Assembly (NCBI RefSeq): GCF_905147045.1
Contig: NC_065896.1
Span: 273,001 to 337,000 of the forward strand
Length of the DNA: 64,000 nucleotides
Reading direction: 5' to 3'
DNA from: Nymphalis io
Lineage: Eukaryota > Arthropoda > Insecta > Lepidoptera > Nymphalidae
Positions 1 to 11,461 of this stretch are shown here, one piece after another. Position 1 is the first letter of the stretch; each line of letters opens with the position of its first letter. The translations under genes and the position numbers were made by a program. Under the pieces are notes generated by a model, which did not search any database, was not told the DNA's origin, and saw only the letters and a list, made by a program, of their open reading frames with translations.

Positions 1-117
1 TAACAAAGCAAACTCTTCAGTTTGTTTACAGTGTTACAATTTGTTTACAGTGTACACCATTCACAATTAATATCATTTCATATTTACTAGAATATCTTTA
101 TTTTCTTTACAAACGTC

Positions 118-653
118 TAAGAAATTTCAACAAGTCTTTAGGCTCTGTAAAACGCGCAGCCGACGCACCAGCACTTATTGTACGATACCGTGTATAATGC
201 AATCTACCGCCTTCTTACTAAAAATAGTAAATGCATTTAATAAATTATTTTTACCATAGAAATATTCATCTAAACAATCTCCTACCCTCATTCGTTTGTC
301 GAGCATTTCTGTTAAAATGACACCGAAATTAGTTTAGGATGGAAAAACTTTACGAAGTAATGTTTGCCACTCTGACCAGCTATATAAAATAGTATTTTGA
401 CTATTAAACCATTCTTTAGCATTATCCGACAATTTAGGTAAAGCAAAATGAACAATACGAGATTCACTCCACCCGTATATTTTTGCACACTCATTTACTT
501 TCGATAGCCATAAATCGATACGATTATTCTTTACAGACGATTATTTTTCTTTTTTCTTGAGTCTCTTCTATTTTTATGAGTACTATCAATGTCTTCGTCA
601 AATTGTCTCCTTCTTTTTTCAGAATGACTGCGTGATCTTTTAGAACGATGCAT
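118..653 (-). pseudogene. Ty3/gypsy-like retrotransposon gag remnant
   Basis: Read on the minus strand from an ATG at 653, a basic, Ser/Arg-rich leader of about 40 codons ends in a stop. After it a second frame resumes with the order expected of a retrotransposon gag core: a W-L-x-K-V-N-E start, Y-G-W-S-E-S, L-P-K-L-S-D-N-A-K-E-W-F, and S-W-S-E-W-Q-T-L-L-R-K-V-F. This is the Retrotrans_gag pattern of helices around conserved Trp and Phe. Further stops and a frameshift follow near 120-320. No pol, LTR or primer site is visible at this edge, so only a gag fragment is present. The family call rests on recall of the motif, not on a search. Confidence 0.55.
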
Positions 654-1253
654 TGTTTAAAAGAAAATTATCCCATTTCTGATAAATACTAGAAGTAATA
701 AATTTTATTATTTGCTAATTTTAATATCTTGAATATAGTAACTTATGAGATATTTTAAATTTAATTAAAACAATATATCATATATTGTTAATTCGATAAC
801 AATCGTTCAGTTTTTTTTTATAAATGCGCATCAAAACATTTTTTTTTACTTTTTTACCAAACAATACCAATGATGTTCTGAAACCGATTATATTTTTATT
901 AAATCAAATACAATACAGAGATATGTAAATATTAAATATATTAATTGAAGTACATAATGTAATTTATTATTATTAAAAAAAAGTGACACTGAAATTTCAG
1001 AAAGTAAATATTAAATTTGATTTAATTGTGATTTGTGATCAGGTCTCTTGCATTGCCTCCGGAAAGTCTATGAAAAATTAAAGGCTATGGCCAAGGTATT
1101 CATTGAGATTATTTTTGTTGTAGTGTTCTTTTTTGGACGCTATTAAATATCTTGTGTGATCGTTAATGAAGCAGAATTATTTTGCCGCTATGCGGCACCG
1201 TTTTTATTTTCTTATACCGATTTCTGAAGATTATTAATATTAAAGTTTACTCG
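654..1253. other. AT-rich intergenic stretch, no gene seen
   Basis: This is homopolymer-rich, AT-rich DNA with no long reading frame in either direction and no recognisable repeat. Confidence 0.6.
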
Positions 1254-1515
1254 GTTGTAGAGCTTTGTGCAAGCTCATCTGGGTAGGTACCACCCACTCA
1301 TCAGATATTCTACCGCAAAAAAAGGAATACCTACTAACTATTGTGTTTTAGTTTGAAGGGTGAGTGAGTAACTACAGTCACGAGGAATATAAAATCTTAG
1401 TTCCCATGGGTGATGGCGTATCATGAGTACTTTGTAAGGGATGGTTGATGTTTCTACAGTGCCAATGTCTATGAGCAGTGGTGAGCATCAGCACTTACCA
1501 TCGTTAAAGGGAAAC
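1254..1515 (+). repeat. SINE copy (window-wide family), diverged
   Basis: It shares the order of blocks seen in the best copy at 38191-38510: a GAGCTTTGTGCAAGCTC head, GGGTAGGTACCACCCACTCA, ATATTCTACCGC, a GAAGGGTGAGTGAG block, a CTTAGTTCCCA block and a GCCAATGTCTATGAG block. It lacks a clear poly(A) tail. The family resembles tRNA-derived SINEs reported from nymphalid butterflies; the family name is not asserted. Confidence 0.75.
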
Positions 1516-1904
1516 AAGCACGAATTCGTTATTGTTATTTTGCTTTTTGGCAATATTTTTAATAAATATATTTGGCTATTAAATTTTCGTTAATATTAAA
1601 TTATTGTACGTCTTTTATTCTACATAATATATAATTAACTTGAGCAACTACGAAACCTATGTACATATATTGGAGATTTTTGAATTACGCAAATATAATT
1701 TTGACGAAGATGGTGTTGCCGAATTTTGTAAAATCTCAAGTGGCTCTCTATTCTTCTTCAAGGAAAACTCACATTCTGTCTCTTCTATACCCAATTTTAT
1801 TAATTCTAGAGACTCCCTTCTATCGTAAGGAGACATTCTAGTTTTTATACTCGGGTGAGAATTATAATTTCACATTTGTAGTTCCCCTCCCCCTTTCAAC
1901 ATAC

Positions 1905-2560
1905 ACAATACTGGTTTTCGCCCGCGTTATTTGGAGGTTAAGTGTTAGGTATAAAAAAGTAGCCCATTTCCTTTCTTGAGGTTCAAGCTTGCTTGATAAC
2001 AAATTTCATCAAACTAAATACGTAACAGACAGAGTTCCTTTCGCATATATAATACTAACAACTCGTTCCGACTTCGCACGAATAGAAGTAAATAGTATAA
2101 GGGTCTACAAAAAACGTTTATACCGTAATACATAATATTGTAACTTATGGTTTATGTTACGCCAGTGCAGTATGCCAGTGAAACCAGTTAGCATGACTTT
2201 GTTTTATAATTATACTAATATTATAAAGCTGCTGAGTTTGTGTAGTTGAATGCTCTTATCTCAGGAACTACTTACTTGAATTGATTAATACTTTTAGTGT
2301 TGGATAGCCCTTTTATTGAGAAAGGCTATAACATCATGCTACGACTAATAAGAACGGAGACTTATTGAAAAATGTTGCAAAAACAGAAAAAATGATACCT
2401 TTTGGGAGCTTCAGGTGCGTGCGCTACGTAAACGGTTAAAGTTACTCAACAATTATATATCACGTAATTATTCCTCTGAAAAAGTCCTAAAAAAAGTCCG
2501 CGATAGCATATGTCTATTGTTAAAGGTTGACTCACTATAACCTTTTTTATGGTAATCAAA
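1905..2560. repeat. Two dispersed repeat pieces
   Basis: Bases 1912-2075 resemble the better copy at 9064-9235, with a TTTTCGCCCG start, a GGTTCAAGCTTG block and an AACAGACAGAGTT block followed by TTTCGCATAT. Bases 2205-2560 carry a second widespread lepidopteran type, with TACTAATATTATAAA, a CTCAGGAACTACT block and a GTGTTGGATAGCCC block. Both are non-coding and probably non-autonomous DNA elements, possibly Helitron-like. Confidence 0.5.
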
Positions 2561-2703
2561 TTTTATTCGAAAATAATGGATTATTTGCAAATTCGTTCAT
2601 AAACATTCATATAATCACAAAATTTTCATAAACATGGTATTAATTCTTATCTAAATAAACAGTTATTTATCACAAATATTTAATTAAAAAAATTGCTCTT
2701 ACA

Positions 2704-2893
2704 TCATTTGATTTCAATTATTATCTTAGGGGACGTCACAGTTTTAAAATAACTCCGCAGCAAAATAAGGATCAAGTGCGCGGCGCGGATGAAAGCATGG
2801 TAGCGATGCCTGTCGGTAGCTCTGCTAGGCAGCATGCCGCGCAGCTCATTCACGTAATCGGCTCCATACGGAACGGTTGTGTACGGCGAACTA
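2704..2893 (-). other. GC-rich open frame, candidate exon of unknown gene
   Basis: About 130 bp here is much richer in GC than its surroundings. On the minus strand it stays open for about 62 codons after a possible AG acceptor near 2894. The peptide begins S-P-Y-T-T-V-P-Y-G-A-D-Y and ends in a hydrophobic L-I-L-I-L-L stretch. I do not recognise it. The plus strand is also open across the same bases, so strand and even coding status are uncertain. No partner exon was found nearby. Confidence 0.2.
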
Positions 2894-3221
2894 CTTTTTA
2901 TATATGTTATTGCGATATCGCATCGTATCATTATACTTTTTAAATAAATAAGTTTTGTTCTATTTTTAATTTCTAACTGTTATTTCAATTATTTTAACTA
3001 AGTAGGTAGGTTCTTACCTTTCAACATAGGTTACCGAGGTACATAATTTGAATTTATAGTAATTTTCAATTGGGTTTTATTTAGTCCCTTATTATGTAAC
3101 TACTTACAAAGTACTATATAAGTACTGCTAGGTATATAAGTTTTACTAATTCTTTTAAAGTTTGATTTTTTTTTCTTATATAAGTAAGTATAATATTTTT
3201 ATCACCTACATATTTTTTTAT

Positions 3222-3418
3222 AAAATAAAAAGGTGGACGAGCATATAGGCCACCTGATGGTAAGTGGTCACCAATACCCATAGACATTAGCATTGTAAGA
3301 AATGTTAACCATCGCTTACATCACCAATGCGCCACCAACTTTGGGAACTAAGATGTTATATCCCTTGCGCGTGTAATTACAGACAGACGAGCTTGCACAA
3401 AGCTCTACCACCAGTTAT
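3222..3418 (-). repeat. SINE copy, 5'-deleted
   Basis: The minus-strand copy has the GGCCACCTGATGGTAAGTGGTCACCA block, the ATGTTAACCATCGCTTACAT-type block and a terminal GACGAGCTTGCACAAAGC head. The middle part seen in complete copies (GGTAGAATATC and neighbours) is missing, so this copy carries an internal deletion of roughly 100 bp. Confidence 0.8.
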
Positions 3419-3524
3419 TAATTATTTAATAGCTAGGTACATAATTTATCTTTTAATATATAAATTTACATTTCCTTAATAATATTATAGTATATAATTA
3501 GATAGTTTATATTTTTTAGTGATT

Positions 3525-3835
3525 AGTGACACTCAATGGAACGGAAGGCGCACCAACGGTTGTGAACTTGACTCCAGTGTGGTTCGGCAGAACTTCAGTG
3601 CGCTTTCGACAGAGTCGTGATGGTATCGCTCGGGTCCGGGCAGAATACTCTCTGCAAGGCATCGGTCGAGTGAGGTCACGGAACTGTCTTACCGTTCCAT
3701 AAATTACTTTGTGTCTGATATTAAAAGTGAAGTGTAATAAAGTGTCATCATATTAACTGAGTGTTGATCATTTCACTATAACCCACTGTACGCCCACATG
3801 ATGTTCGACATAGTGATCAAAGACCTGATGCCCCT
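3525..3835 (+). repeat. Possible LTR fragment
   Basis: A moderately GC-rich island contains AATAAAGTGTCATC followed by a segment ending in AACCCACTGTACGCCCACAT. That order, a polyadenylation signal and then an element end, recalls the 3' part of an LTR followed by leader sequence. I could find no second copy in the window, so a solo or partial LTR is only a guess. Confidence 0.25.
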
Positions 3836-4657
3836 CCGACATGAATCAATCAACAATCAATGACATGAATCGATGAACTCTGAAAACATTACAGCTATTT
3901 TGGGCAGTCATATAATATAACATTACAAGAGATTATTATAAAAGCTTACTTAAAAAAACCTAATAAAAGAGCGAATAATAAAAGGTTCGTGTATCGTACG
4001 TCGCGTCAAATAGCAGTCGACCACGTACATAATGCTCCATGCTTCTCCCCGCTGTGCTCGATTTGGACAAGATAAATGTTGGCAGGTTCTATGCCGCACT
4101 AACGCCTCTACACCATTTAAATTCTCGAAAACCCTCGGTCAAACGTTCCCAAATATTATTTCAGCTTGCTAGTCGTAAACATTAGCGACTCTGCATATGG
4201 TTCACCGAACAGCTACTCCGTTTTACGTTAATTGAGCTGATGCCGTGCTAGATTTGTTTGTAGCAGCTTTTGTGCCGCAAAACCATTAATAAAATACAAA
4301 TTTCTCAACAAATCAGAACTAATGTTTGACTTCAAATTCAAGTTAATCAGGAAAAATCTTTTGCTTAAAAGTCATTAAATTGTCACCGCCGAGAAAGACC
4401 TCCTGGGCGATTTCTCATTCAGGAGCGATGACTTTTTGATAATTTACCAACAAACGACACTAATATGTAGTTCTTAAGAAGCCAATGATATTTGTCATAT
4501 CAATATTATAAAACGAATTCCTATGTATCTCAATTTATGTAATAATATTTTTGTAAGTTTTAAATTATATTACTTTAATAAAACTTACATTCCACTTATA
4601 TAATTATATATTTATATAATTTCAATTTCAAATTTGAATATAATACCTTTGTGAATT
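3836..4657. other. Intergenic DNA, no gene seen
   Basis: No reading frame, splice-linked exon or recognisable repeat could be supported here. Confidence 0.5.
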
Positions 4658-4704
4658 ACACTTGAACGACGAAATAAGGTTCCATAAATGTGTCGTTCAA
4701 GTGT
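4658..4704. promoter_or_regulatory. 13-bp perfect inverted repeat upstream of secreted-peptide gene
   Basis: The 13 bases at 4658-4670 (ACACTTGAACGAC) are exactly the reverse complement of those at 4692-4704, with a 21-base spacer. They lie about 190 bp upstream of the TATA box at 4892. They could be a cruciform, a dimeric factor site or the relic of a small element. No function can be shown. Confidence 0.35.
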
Positions 4705-4891
4705 TTGTTTTTTGTTAATAATAATAAATTACATAAAAAAAATGTTCAACATAATATTTTAAATAATAAAGATATATCTAATTTGACCTTATTACAATAA
4801 AATAAAATTCCTAAATAAAATACTTAAGACATCTTTAAGGAGACAATCTTAATAATAATTGTTATATTTACATTTTTATAAGAAAATTTGG

Positions 4892-4899
4892 TATAAATA
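4892..4899 (+). promoter_or_regulatory. TATA box of the 4962 gene
   Basis: TATAAATA lies about 30 bp upstream of a plausible start of transcription near 4921 (TCACATTC) and 70 bp upstream of the ATG at 4962. The spacing is that of a canonical focused insect promoter, which supports the reading of the small gene that follows. Confidence 0.6.
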
Positions 4900-4961
4900 G
4901 CGGAGTATGACAAGAACGGTTCACATTCCCCCTTTCAGCCTCCGAACAAAGAGTTACCAAC

Positions 4962-5644
4962 ATGATTTTCTTCACGATACTCATCGCTTGCTCACTGTAA
5001 GTATATATTTTAACGCTATGCAGATATTTTATTATCTGTGTTATTACCAATAACAATATTAATTCAACGAATGTAATTGCAATGTTTGCCTTTTATATAT
5101 GTTTTTGTTAATGCGTTCTTTTATTTACAGTTTAATAAACGATGCTGCTCAACTGGAATCCTACAAACCCGACTATGATAACTTGGATTGTGAAATTATG
5201 TGTAAGTGTCCGCAAGGACCACCCGGATCTGGCCAGGGCAACGTAATATTTGACGGTGGCATGCTTTCGAAGTCAAAACCAAAAAACACTAATATCGGAT
5301 TTCTAAAACGAATCGATGAAGCCCCTTCGCAGGAATTAGAGAAATTATATGTAGGTATTTTTTATCTATAATTGCATTTTAAAATAGAGAAGGTAAAAGA
5401 AAGTCTCAACAAACATGCATCACGTAACGGTTGCACAAACTTATTTATTTCGACATTATCGATTATCACGTGGAATAACATTTCAGAACTTAAATAAATA
5501 AACTTCAGATCAAAATTAAAATAACTGGTGAGCTCACATAGACAGCTTGTTAAATAATAGTCTGAACGTCACTTGTTCCAGAATATCTGGCGGAGACTAG
5601 CAAGTGGACTGAAAATTGATGAACATCGAGCAGTAGTGGACTGA
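4962..5644 (+). CDS. Small secreted peptide, unrecognised, three exons
   Basis: Exons 4962-4996, 5131-5350 and 5582-5644 join in frame through GT-AG introns (donors GTAAGT and GTAGGT) to give 105 residues. The N-terminus (M-I-F-F-T-I-L-I-A-C-S-L-L-I) is a typical signal peptide, with cleavage likely near A-A-Q. The mature part has a short cysteine cluster C-E-I-M-C-K-C followed by P-Q-G-P-P-G-S-G-Q-G. The C-terminal half is charged, has K-R and R-R pairs (I-G-F-L-K-R; I-W-R-R-L) and no membrane segment. A TATA box at 4892 fits a highly expressed secreted product. I do not recognise the family. Odd cysteine number and the dibasic pairs leave open a neuropeptide-like precursor, an effector-like peptide or a structural protein. 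The three-way phase match makes the gene model itself credible. Confidence 0.7.
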
Positions 5645-7370
5645 GCTTAGTTCTACTCCAACGATATTTGACGAAAGAAGCCAAACATTGCAAATTGACG
5701 CGTATTGTATTGTAACATAGCTATAAGTCTTATAATCAGTTGAATTACTCTGTAAGAACAAACTCGGAACTCGGCGCAGAACACTATCGTGTAACGTCAG
5801 AGACCGATGTGCGATATAATAATAAAAACTTTAATAAGTTCGCGCTTTATAATAGCGTATGGCGATACGTCACGAAATAACACTGCAGAACTCACAAGTA
5901 GTACGCATGATTTGTGTCGTCCACGCTGTAGATACCTGCCTGCTTCGTCGCGTAAGTCATTGACAGAGGCTGTAACCTGAAGTGTTACGTCTATCACACT
6001 TTACGTTACAATATCAACGATGCTTAATCAAGTCGAATCCAAATAATTGTAAGAAAGTCTGATTATAATTATAATCGACTCGTCACACATTTACATTTGT
6101 GAAAATAAAAAACTGACTCTAAACACATTCCCACTATACTTTTATAATTACATTAAGAAATAAAACATTTGAATGAAAAATGCTTTTAAATTTATAATAT
6201 GCCATTTTTATAAGCTATAATTTGCATAACAATTGTACCAATAGATTATTAACATACATAATAATATCACTTACTTACTTTATAGTAATATAATTAAATG
6301 AATCTACAAAATTGTTATTTAATAAATATGCTCCATAGGATTTTTTTTTTTGTGATAATTATGTATCAAAATTTCTTCATTATCTGTGCAATAATAACCC
6401 CGATTAGCCCTGATTTTCTGACACAAATCTCATCAATCCAAAACTAGTCACTTCATAACGCGCTAAGAACGGCAATTCAGAATTTAGAACCAAGTAAATT
6501 ACATCCAAAATAATCACGGAGATCGACCAGCCTGTACCTTTATCCAAGTAATCAATAAATACATCCATACATACAAACAAACATACAAACAATCATACAA
6601 TGAAAAATATAACTTCTTCCTTTTTTGGAGTCCGTTAAAAACATAACACTAACAATAATAGCAGATATAACGACATGATCGACGTGTCGCGCTCCGTCTA
6701 TGCAAAAGAATAATAAATTGATCAATTATTGTAACTCGCGTTTACGTATCATTATATAGATAAACTAAAATAATATTTAAAACTTATTCTGATCACGAAT
6801 TAACGTATGCGAAGGGATTGTCCGAGCACTTACAACTTCAAGTTCAGCCTAATCGTGTAATCGTGTTTAAGCTATGTAGTCAAACCCTCTTTTCGGTTTT
6901 CATATGAAATTAAATATTCCAAAGTAGTTGCAAAAACAGACTACCCTAGGTATAACCAGTAACTGAAAGTATACGTCGGAGTTCTAGCTGGCCATGGCGA
7001 ACTACTGACGCGATGGTCATACGTATGGCTCCTCGTCCTGTGCTTACTTCTCTGATATAAAAAATGGACCAGTAGTGTTGCTAAAACAATCGAATGTTCA
7101 AAATTATTCTCTCACCCCGCTTAAAGTAAGTCCCGTCCAACACGTGTGAGACACTCACGAACAGGGCCGCATCCACCAAGGAGGTAAGTTTTTCGCACAG
7201 CATGGAGAAACGTCACTCGTTAGACCTTGTAGAGAATGGCCTCCATACAAGTTCTTACATGATTTCGATTAGATGATTAGCCTGATTTCACATAAAAATA
7301 TATACGCCACATGTTGTAAAAAAATCTTAATAACGCCTATTATTACAACTTCCATTAATCTAAGGATTAC
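5645..7370. other. Intergenic DNA, no gene seen
   Basis: Only short frames broken by stops occur. A CATACAAACAAACATACAAACA simple-sequence patch lies near 6570-6600. Confidence 0.5.
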
Positions 7371-7384
7371 TTGAAGCGATAAAA

Positions 7385-8105
7385 TAATAGTGCTAATGGT
7401 TGATGCGTAGCCTAGGCGAGTCTTCCCGGTGTGTCGGTCTCGGTATGAACTTGGACAAGACCAAGGTCATGTTCAATAGGCATGTCGTGCCGGGACCGAT
7501 ATACGTCGAGGGGAAACCTCTCGAAGTTGTTAGTGAATATACCTACCTAGGACAGATAATACAAGTCGGTAGGAACAACTTCGAGAAGGAAGCCGATCGA
7601 AGAATTCGCTTGGGATAGGCTGCAACCTTCGTCAAGTCCTCAAGTCGTCTATACCGCAATGACGAAAGTCTTCAACCAATGCGTCTTACCTGCCATGACA
7701 TACGGTGCCGAAACGTGGACACTAACTGCGGGACTAGTTCACAAATTCAAAGTCGCTCAGCGTGCTATAGAGCGAGCTATGCTCGGAGTATCTTTGAAGG
7801 ATAAGATCAGAAATGAGATTATCCGGAAAAGAACCGGAGTCACCGACATAGCTTGCAAAATTAGCAGGCTGAAGTGGCAGTGGGCTGGTCACGTATGTCG
7901 TAGGACCGATGGCCGTTGGAGCAGACGAGTCCTAGAGTGGAGACCGCGAATCGGCAAGCGCAGCGTAGGGCGCTCTCCAGCCAGGTGGACCGATGACCTT
8001 AAAAAGGTGGCGGGCACCAACTGGATGCGGAAGGCGGAGGACAGTGAGCTTTGGCGCACCTTGGGAGAGGCCTATGTTCAGCAGTGGACAATGATTGGCT
8101 GTTGA
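7385..8105 (+). pseudogene. RTE-type LINE, C-terminal reverse-transcriptase remnant
   Basis: Two frames (7400-7618 and 7659-8105) carry the end of a LINE reverse transcriptase. The first has L-D-K-T-K-V-M-F and Y-T-Y-L-G-Q-I, the RTE-clade tract after the catalytic Y-A-D-D. The second has C-V-L-P-A-M-T-Y-G-A-E-T-W, then G-H-V-C-R-R and W-R-P-R-x-G-K-R-S-V-G-R-S-P-A-R-W, typical of RTE thumb and tail. A stop (TAG where Trp is expected) ends the first frame and the junction is frame-shifted. Endonuclease and catalytic palm are missing, so this is a dead 5'-truncated copy. Its GC content stands out from the flanks. Confidence 0.85.
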
Positions 8106-9060
8106 TTGAATGGTTGATGGTAGAACAGACAACACACGAAGCTCTATCGTTGTTAAGAACGCGCTAAGCAAAATTTCAGATTTCAAAGAAAGCGGCGAGA
8201 CAGCGGTGGAGAGAAGAGAATGACACGGCACAAGAGAACGACATGGTGTTTGCCGTTGTGGCATACGAATCCGTTTTAAATTGCGCCATTATACATTGTA
8301 TCTCCCAAAAATTATATGATAAAGCCATTATTAGATTGTTTGAAAATCTACTAAATTTTTCTGCAAAAATATTTTTTGTATATTATGGTAAAACTCAAAT
8401 ATCTAAGAAATTATATTATTCATCTCCGATGCTTCAAATTGTTAAAAGAATTTAACGGGATTAAGTTAACGATGATCGACATCGAACTCTGCGAGTCATT
8501 TGTAATCTCTTCAATTCTATTTAGGACAAAATTATATTCCAAAAGTATCTGAAGAGATAAATTAAGATAGATTCACTGCGTCTACTTTTATGAATCGGAT
8601 ATTAAATTGTCATGATTTTAACGAAACGCAATGATTATTATTTACAAAAGAATAAAAGTGGTGTAAATTATATATTGACAAAATACAACATAAATCTTCC
8701 ATAATCCTTTATAAATATAATATAAATAATATTATAAGTATATACATATTTATATATTTATCGGTTTTTAATCGCGACCGTGTTTTTTCTCGTTGTAACC
8801 AATGCAAATTCATCTCTATTGTAACATCGTTAAAACCCTAGTAACATATGATAAATTGATTCTGCAAATTATATTATATTAAATGTATTTTAAGCTGATC
8901 TGATCATCACTGTATAGAGACGAAAAGTAAACAAGTAAATAAATCGATACTGAGTTATAGAAAAAAAAATCCACAGTTATTTTTAACTTTACCGATCAAT
9001 ACAATTAATAAAATATTAAATTAGGCATAGGTATTACCCAACATAAGATTATATAGACGA
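8106..9060. other. Intergenic DNA, no gene seen
   Basis: AT-rich DNA; bases 8106-8240 may be the 3' tail of the LINE remnant just upstream. No further feature can be supported. Confidence 0.5.
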
Positions 9061-9063
9061 CTA

Positions 9064-9235
9064 GTTTTCGCCCGTGGCTTCGCCTGCGAGTTTCAGGTGT
9101 GAGGTATAAAAAGCCTATGGCCTGGGGTTCAAGCTTGATTCATACCAAATTTTATCAAAATCGGTTCAGTGGTTTATCCGTGAAAGTGCAACAGACAGTC
9201 AGAGTTACTTTCGCATTTATAATATTAGTATAGAT
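9064..9235 (+). repeat. Dispersed non-coding repeat
   Basis: The block runs from TTTTCGCCCGTGGCTTCGCC through GGTTCAAGCTTGATTC and TCGGTTCAGTGGTTTATCCG to TTTCGCATTTATAATATTAG. A degraded relative lies at 1912-2075 and a possible tail at 13665-13720. The TATTAGTATA end is common in non-autonomous lepidopteran DNA elements. Confidence 0.6.
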
Positions 9236-9835
9236 AAAATAGAGCAGAGAATTAGTATTTGTTGATTTTCAGGCAGGCGCACCATTTATACAAACTCCGC
9301 TTACTAATAGTGCTTTATTTAATTATATTTCGGTACAATATGTATATAACAAACAACCTATTATTAATATTAAATAATATAAAGTAAATATCAATCACTG
9401 TTATATTTAGGAAGGTTAAAATGTATAAGCGTACGAATCACCAACACTGTATATTAATCACAAGCTATTCTGAATCAAAGAGCTGAAAGCCGATTTTTTT
9501 TTCAACAGCTCCGCTAAATTGCTCAAAGCTCTTAAAACACGGCAGAGCGTTGGGAAAACAGACTGTATAAATTGAGGCTGAAAGATCAGTAAATATCCGG
9601 CAGATGTCGCTTGTGAAGAGGGCAGAAACTAGGGTGAAATACGAGCAAAGAATTGATAGATTGGACTCAAACGTTTTTTTGGATTTTCTTTTTTCTCTAA
9701 TGGTGAACGGTTCTATTCAGTATAATTTAATTTTATAATATTTCAGTATCATTATTACAATTGTACTAAAGCGAATTAAGACTATCTCGTTAGTCTATTA
9801 GCAAGCTGTAGGGCCGCAAATCTCAAGTTTTTGTT

Positions 9836-9935
9836 TTATAAAATATGTGGATTGGCAAATGGGCCATTTGATGGTAACTTAGTGTTTACCACCGCCTATA
9901 AACATTGGCATGTTAAGAAGTATTTAGATGTGATA
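9836..9935 (-). repeat. SINE fragment
   Basis: A short diverged piece of the window-wide SINE contains GGGCCATTTGATGGTAACTT and ACATTGGCATGTTAAGAA, the 3' half of the element in minus orientation. Confidence 0.55.
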
Positions 9936-10014
9936 CTATATAATAGACCCCCGCGTAGGCTTGTAGGCTAGAATTCGAGAGAACATCAAAGGAATTTGAG
10001 TAGTCATTAAATAA

Positions 10015-10092
10015 ATAAGCTCCAAATCTTCTCCTCAAAAGAGGGAGGAGGCCTTAGCCCAGCAGTGGGACATTGACAGGTTGTTACTGTAC
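10015..10092 (+). repeat. 3' tail of a LINE/SINE family
   Basis: The segment AAGCTCCAAATCTTCTCCTC, then GGGAGGAGGCCTTAGCCCAG, then GTGGGACATTGACAGG matches the segments at 40548-40690 and 44600-44757. It is the common tail of tRNA-headed SINEs and partner LINEs in Lepidoptera. Confidence 0.7.
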
Positions 10093-11215
10093 ATTAAATA
10101 AATATTTACAAACAAATGCTGTTATCTTGAATAGATTTTTTTTCTGAAACAAAATTTTACAACAGAGCGCTTTATGTTACACAAATAAAAAACAACAAAC
10201 CCTGTAGAGACTAACTAAAAACATTTAACTATTTTGTTAATCCTCTTATCTATTGAATCAGCTGAAGAGCGTTCGAGCAATGTAACTCTATCCTATTTCG
10301 ACGTTAGTTATTCGAAGGCAGGTGAGAGTTTCGAGTGGATAGTTCGTTTTCCTTGGAAAAGGGCCATTAACTGCGCCGTTCCGATAAATCAGCGCAACTG
10401 CAGGAAACAAAACTGCGAAGTGCGAACAAATACATCGTGCCGCAGTCTGTAGCCTGCACCCATACTGCTGACGCTACACGGCCAGTGCGACATAGCTCAA
10501 CTAATTGCTACGTTTTCAAATGTTGCTTTTTATTAGACCATTAAAAAATATTTCTTGATGAATATTTTAACATACTTATATTTACGTACATTTAACATAT
10601 GTATTGTACAGTATGAGTTAAATTTCTAATACATTTTAATGAGCTAATAAACAACAATAAAACATTCCATAATATTTAGTTTATCGTAATCGGATTGTGA
10701 AGATCTATTCCCTTCGAAAGTATCGCAATTTCATCAGACAGTAACGACTCCATAAACGATATGAAATGATTGTCAGCGTGAGCCCATTATCCTGTGAAAT
10801 ATTCTTCATCCAGATGAACGTCAGCCCCGTCCGCGCTCCGGACGCGGACTTTATTTTAGATCGTAAAGAATAAAGGAATTGTAAGCCCGTAATGCAAAAA
10901 GTACTTAAGTGATATACTTAGTCAAATTGAATTTTCCCCTCAAATAAAAATTTAAGAGTGCGAAGTTGTTTCGACGCTCGAAACTTTGGAACCTCAGCGC
11001 TGTTTGTTTGTTCATTACATTTCACTGACATTTTTCCATTAGGCGCGACGTTTTTAAATGTCAAATTTATCCTCTATAAGCTCACTTCGGAAGTAGTATC
11101 GTGGGCGTTTAAAATACTATGAGCTGATCGCTGATATTTTCTATTTTTAATATACATGTATATGATCTTCCTTGCAAGCTTGAACTTGAAACTTCAGTAA
11201 AATCCACATTTATCG
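10093..11215. other. Intergenic DNA, no gene seen
   Basis: A 72-codon frame at 10234-10452 has no recognisable motif and no adjoining exon, and is left uncalled. Confidence 0.5.
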
Positions 11216-11224
11216 TCACTATTA

Positions 11225-11460
11225 GAATGACTACGCTCCGCAGCATACGCGGTTAGAAAAGTTAGACAACTAACTGATACTGATACTGCTCAATTAGTGT
11301 ATATTGGTTATTGCCATAGTATTATGTGATATCGCACATTATTCGGGGTCACGCTACATATATTGAATTTGTTCACATTTTACAAAAGAAACCTGTTCCG
11401 TCTCTCAGAAAAGGTAGGAATACAGTTGTGACACAATATAATTACAATAACATTGATCTT
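11225..11460 (+). pseudogene. LINE reverse-transcriptase fragment
   Basis: In the plus frame a peptide L-R-S-A-A-Y-A-V-R-K-V-R-Q-L-T-D-T-D-T-A-continues into Q-L-V-Y-I-G-Y-C-H-S-I-M before a stop. This is the conserved tract of many insect LINE reverse transcriptases just before the Y-G-I-x-x-W-G motif. The remainder is degraded and merges into the SINE at 11462. It is the same family as the minus-strand fragment at 50740-51470. Confidence 0.6.
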
Positions 11461-11461
11461 T

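Noticed and set aside
10234..10452. 72-codon plus frame
   Set aside because: No motif, no splice partner, and composition does not differ from flanking DNA.
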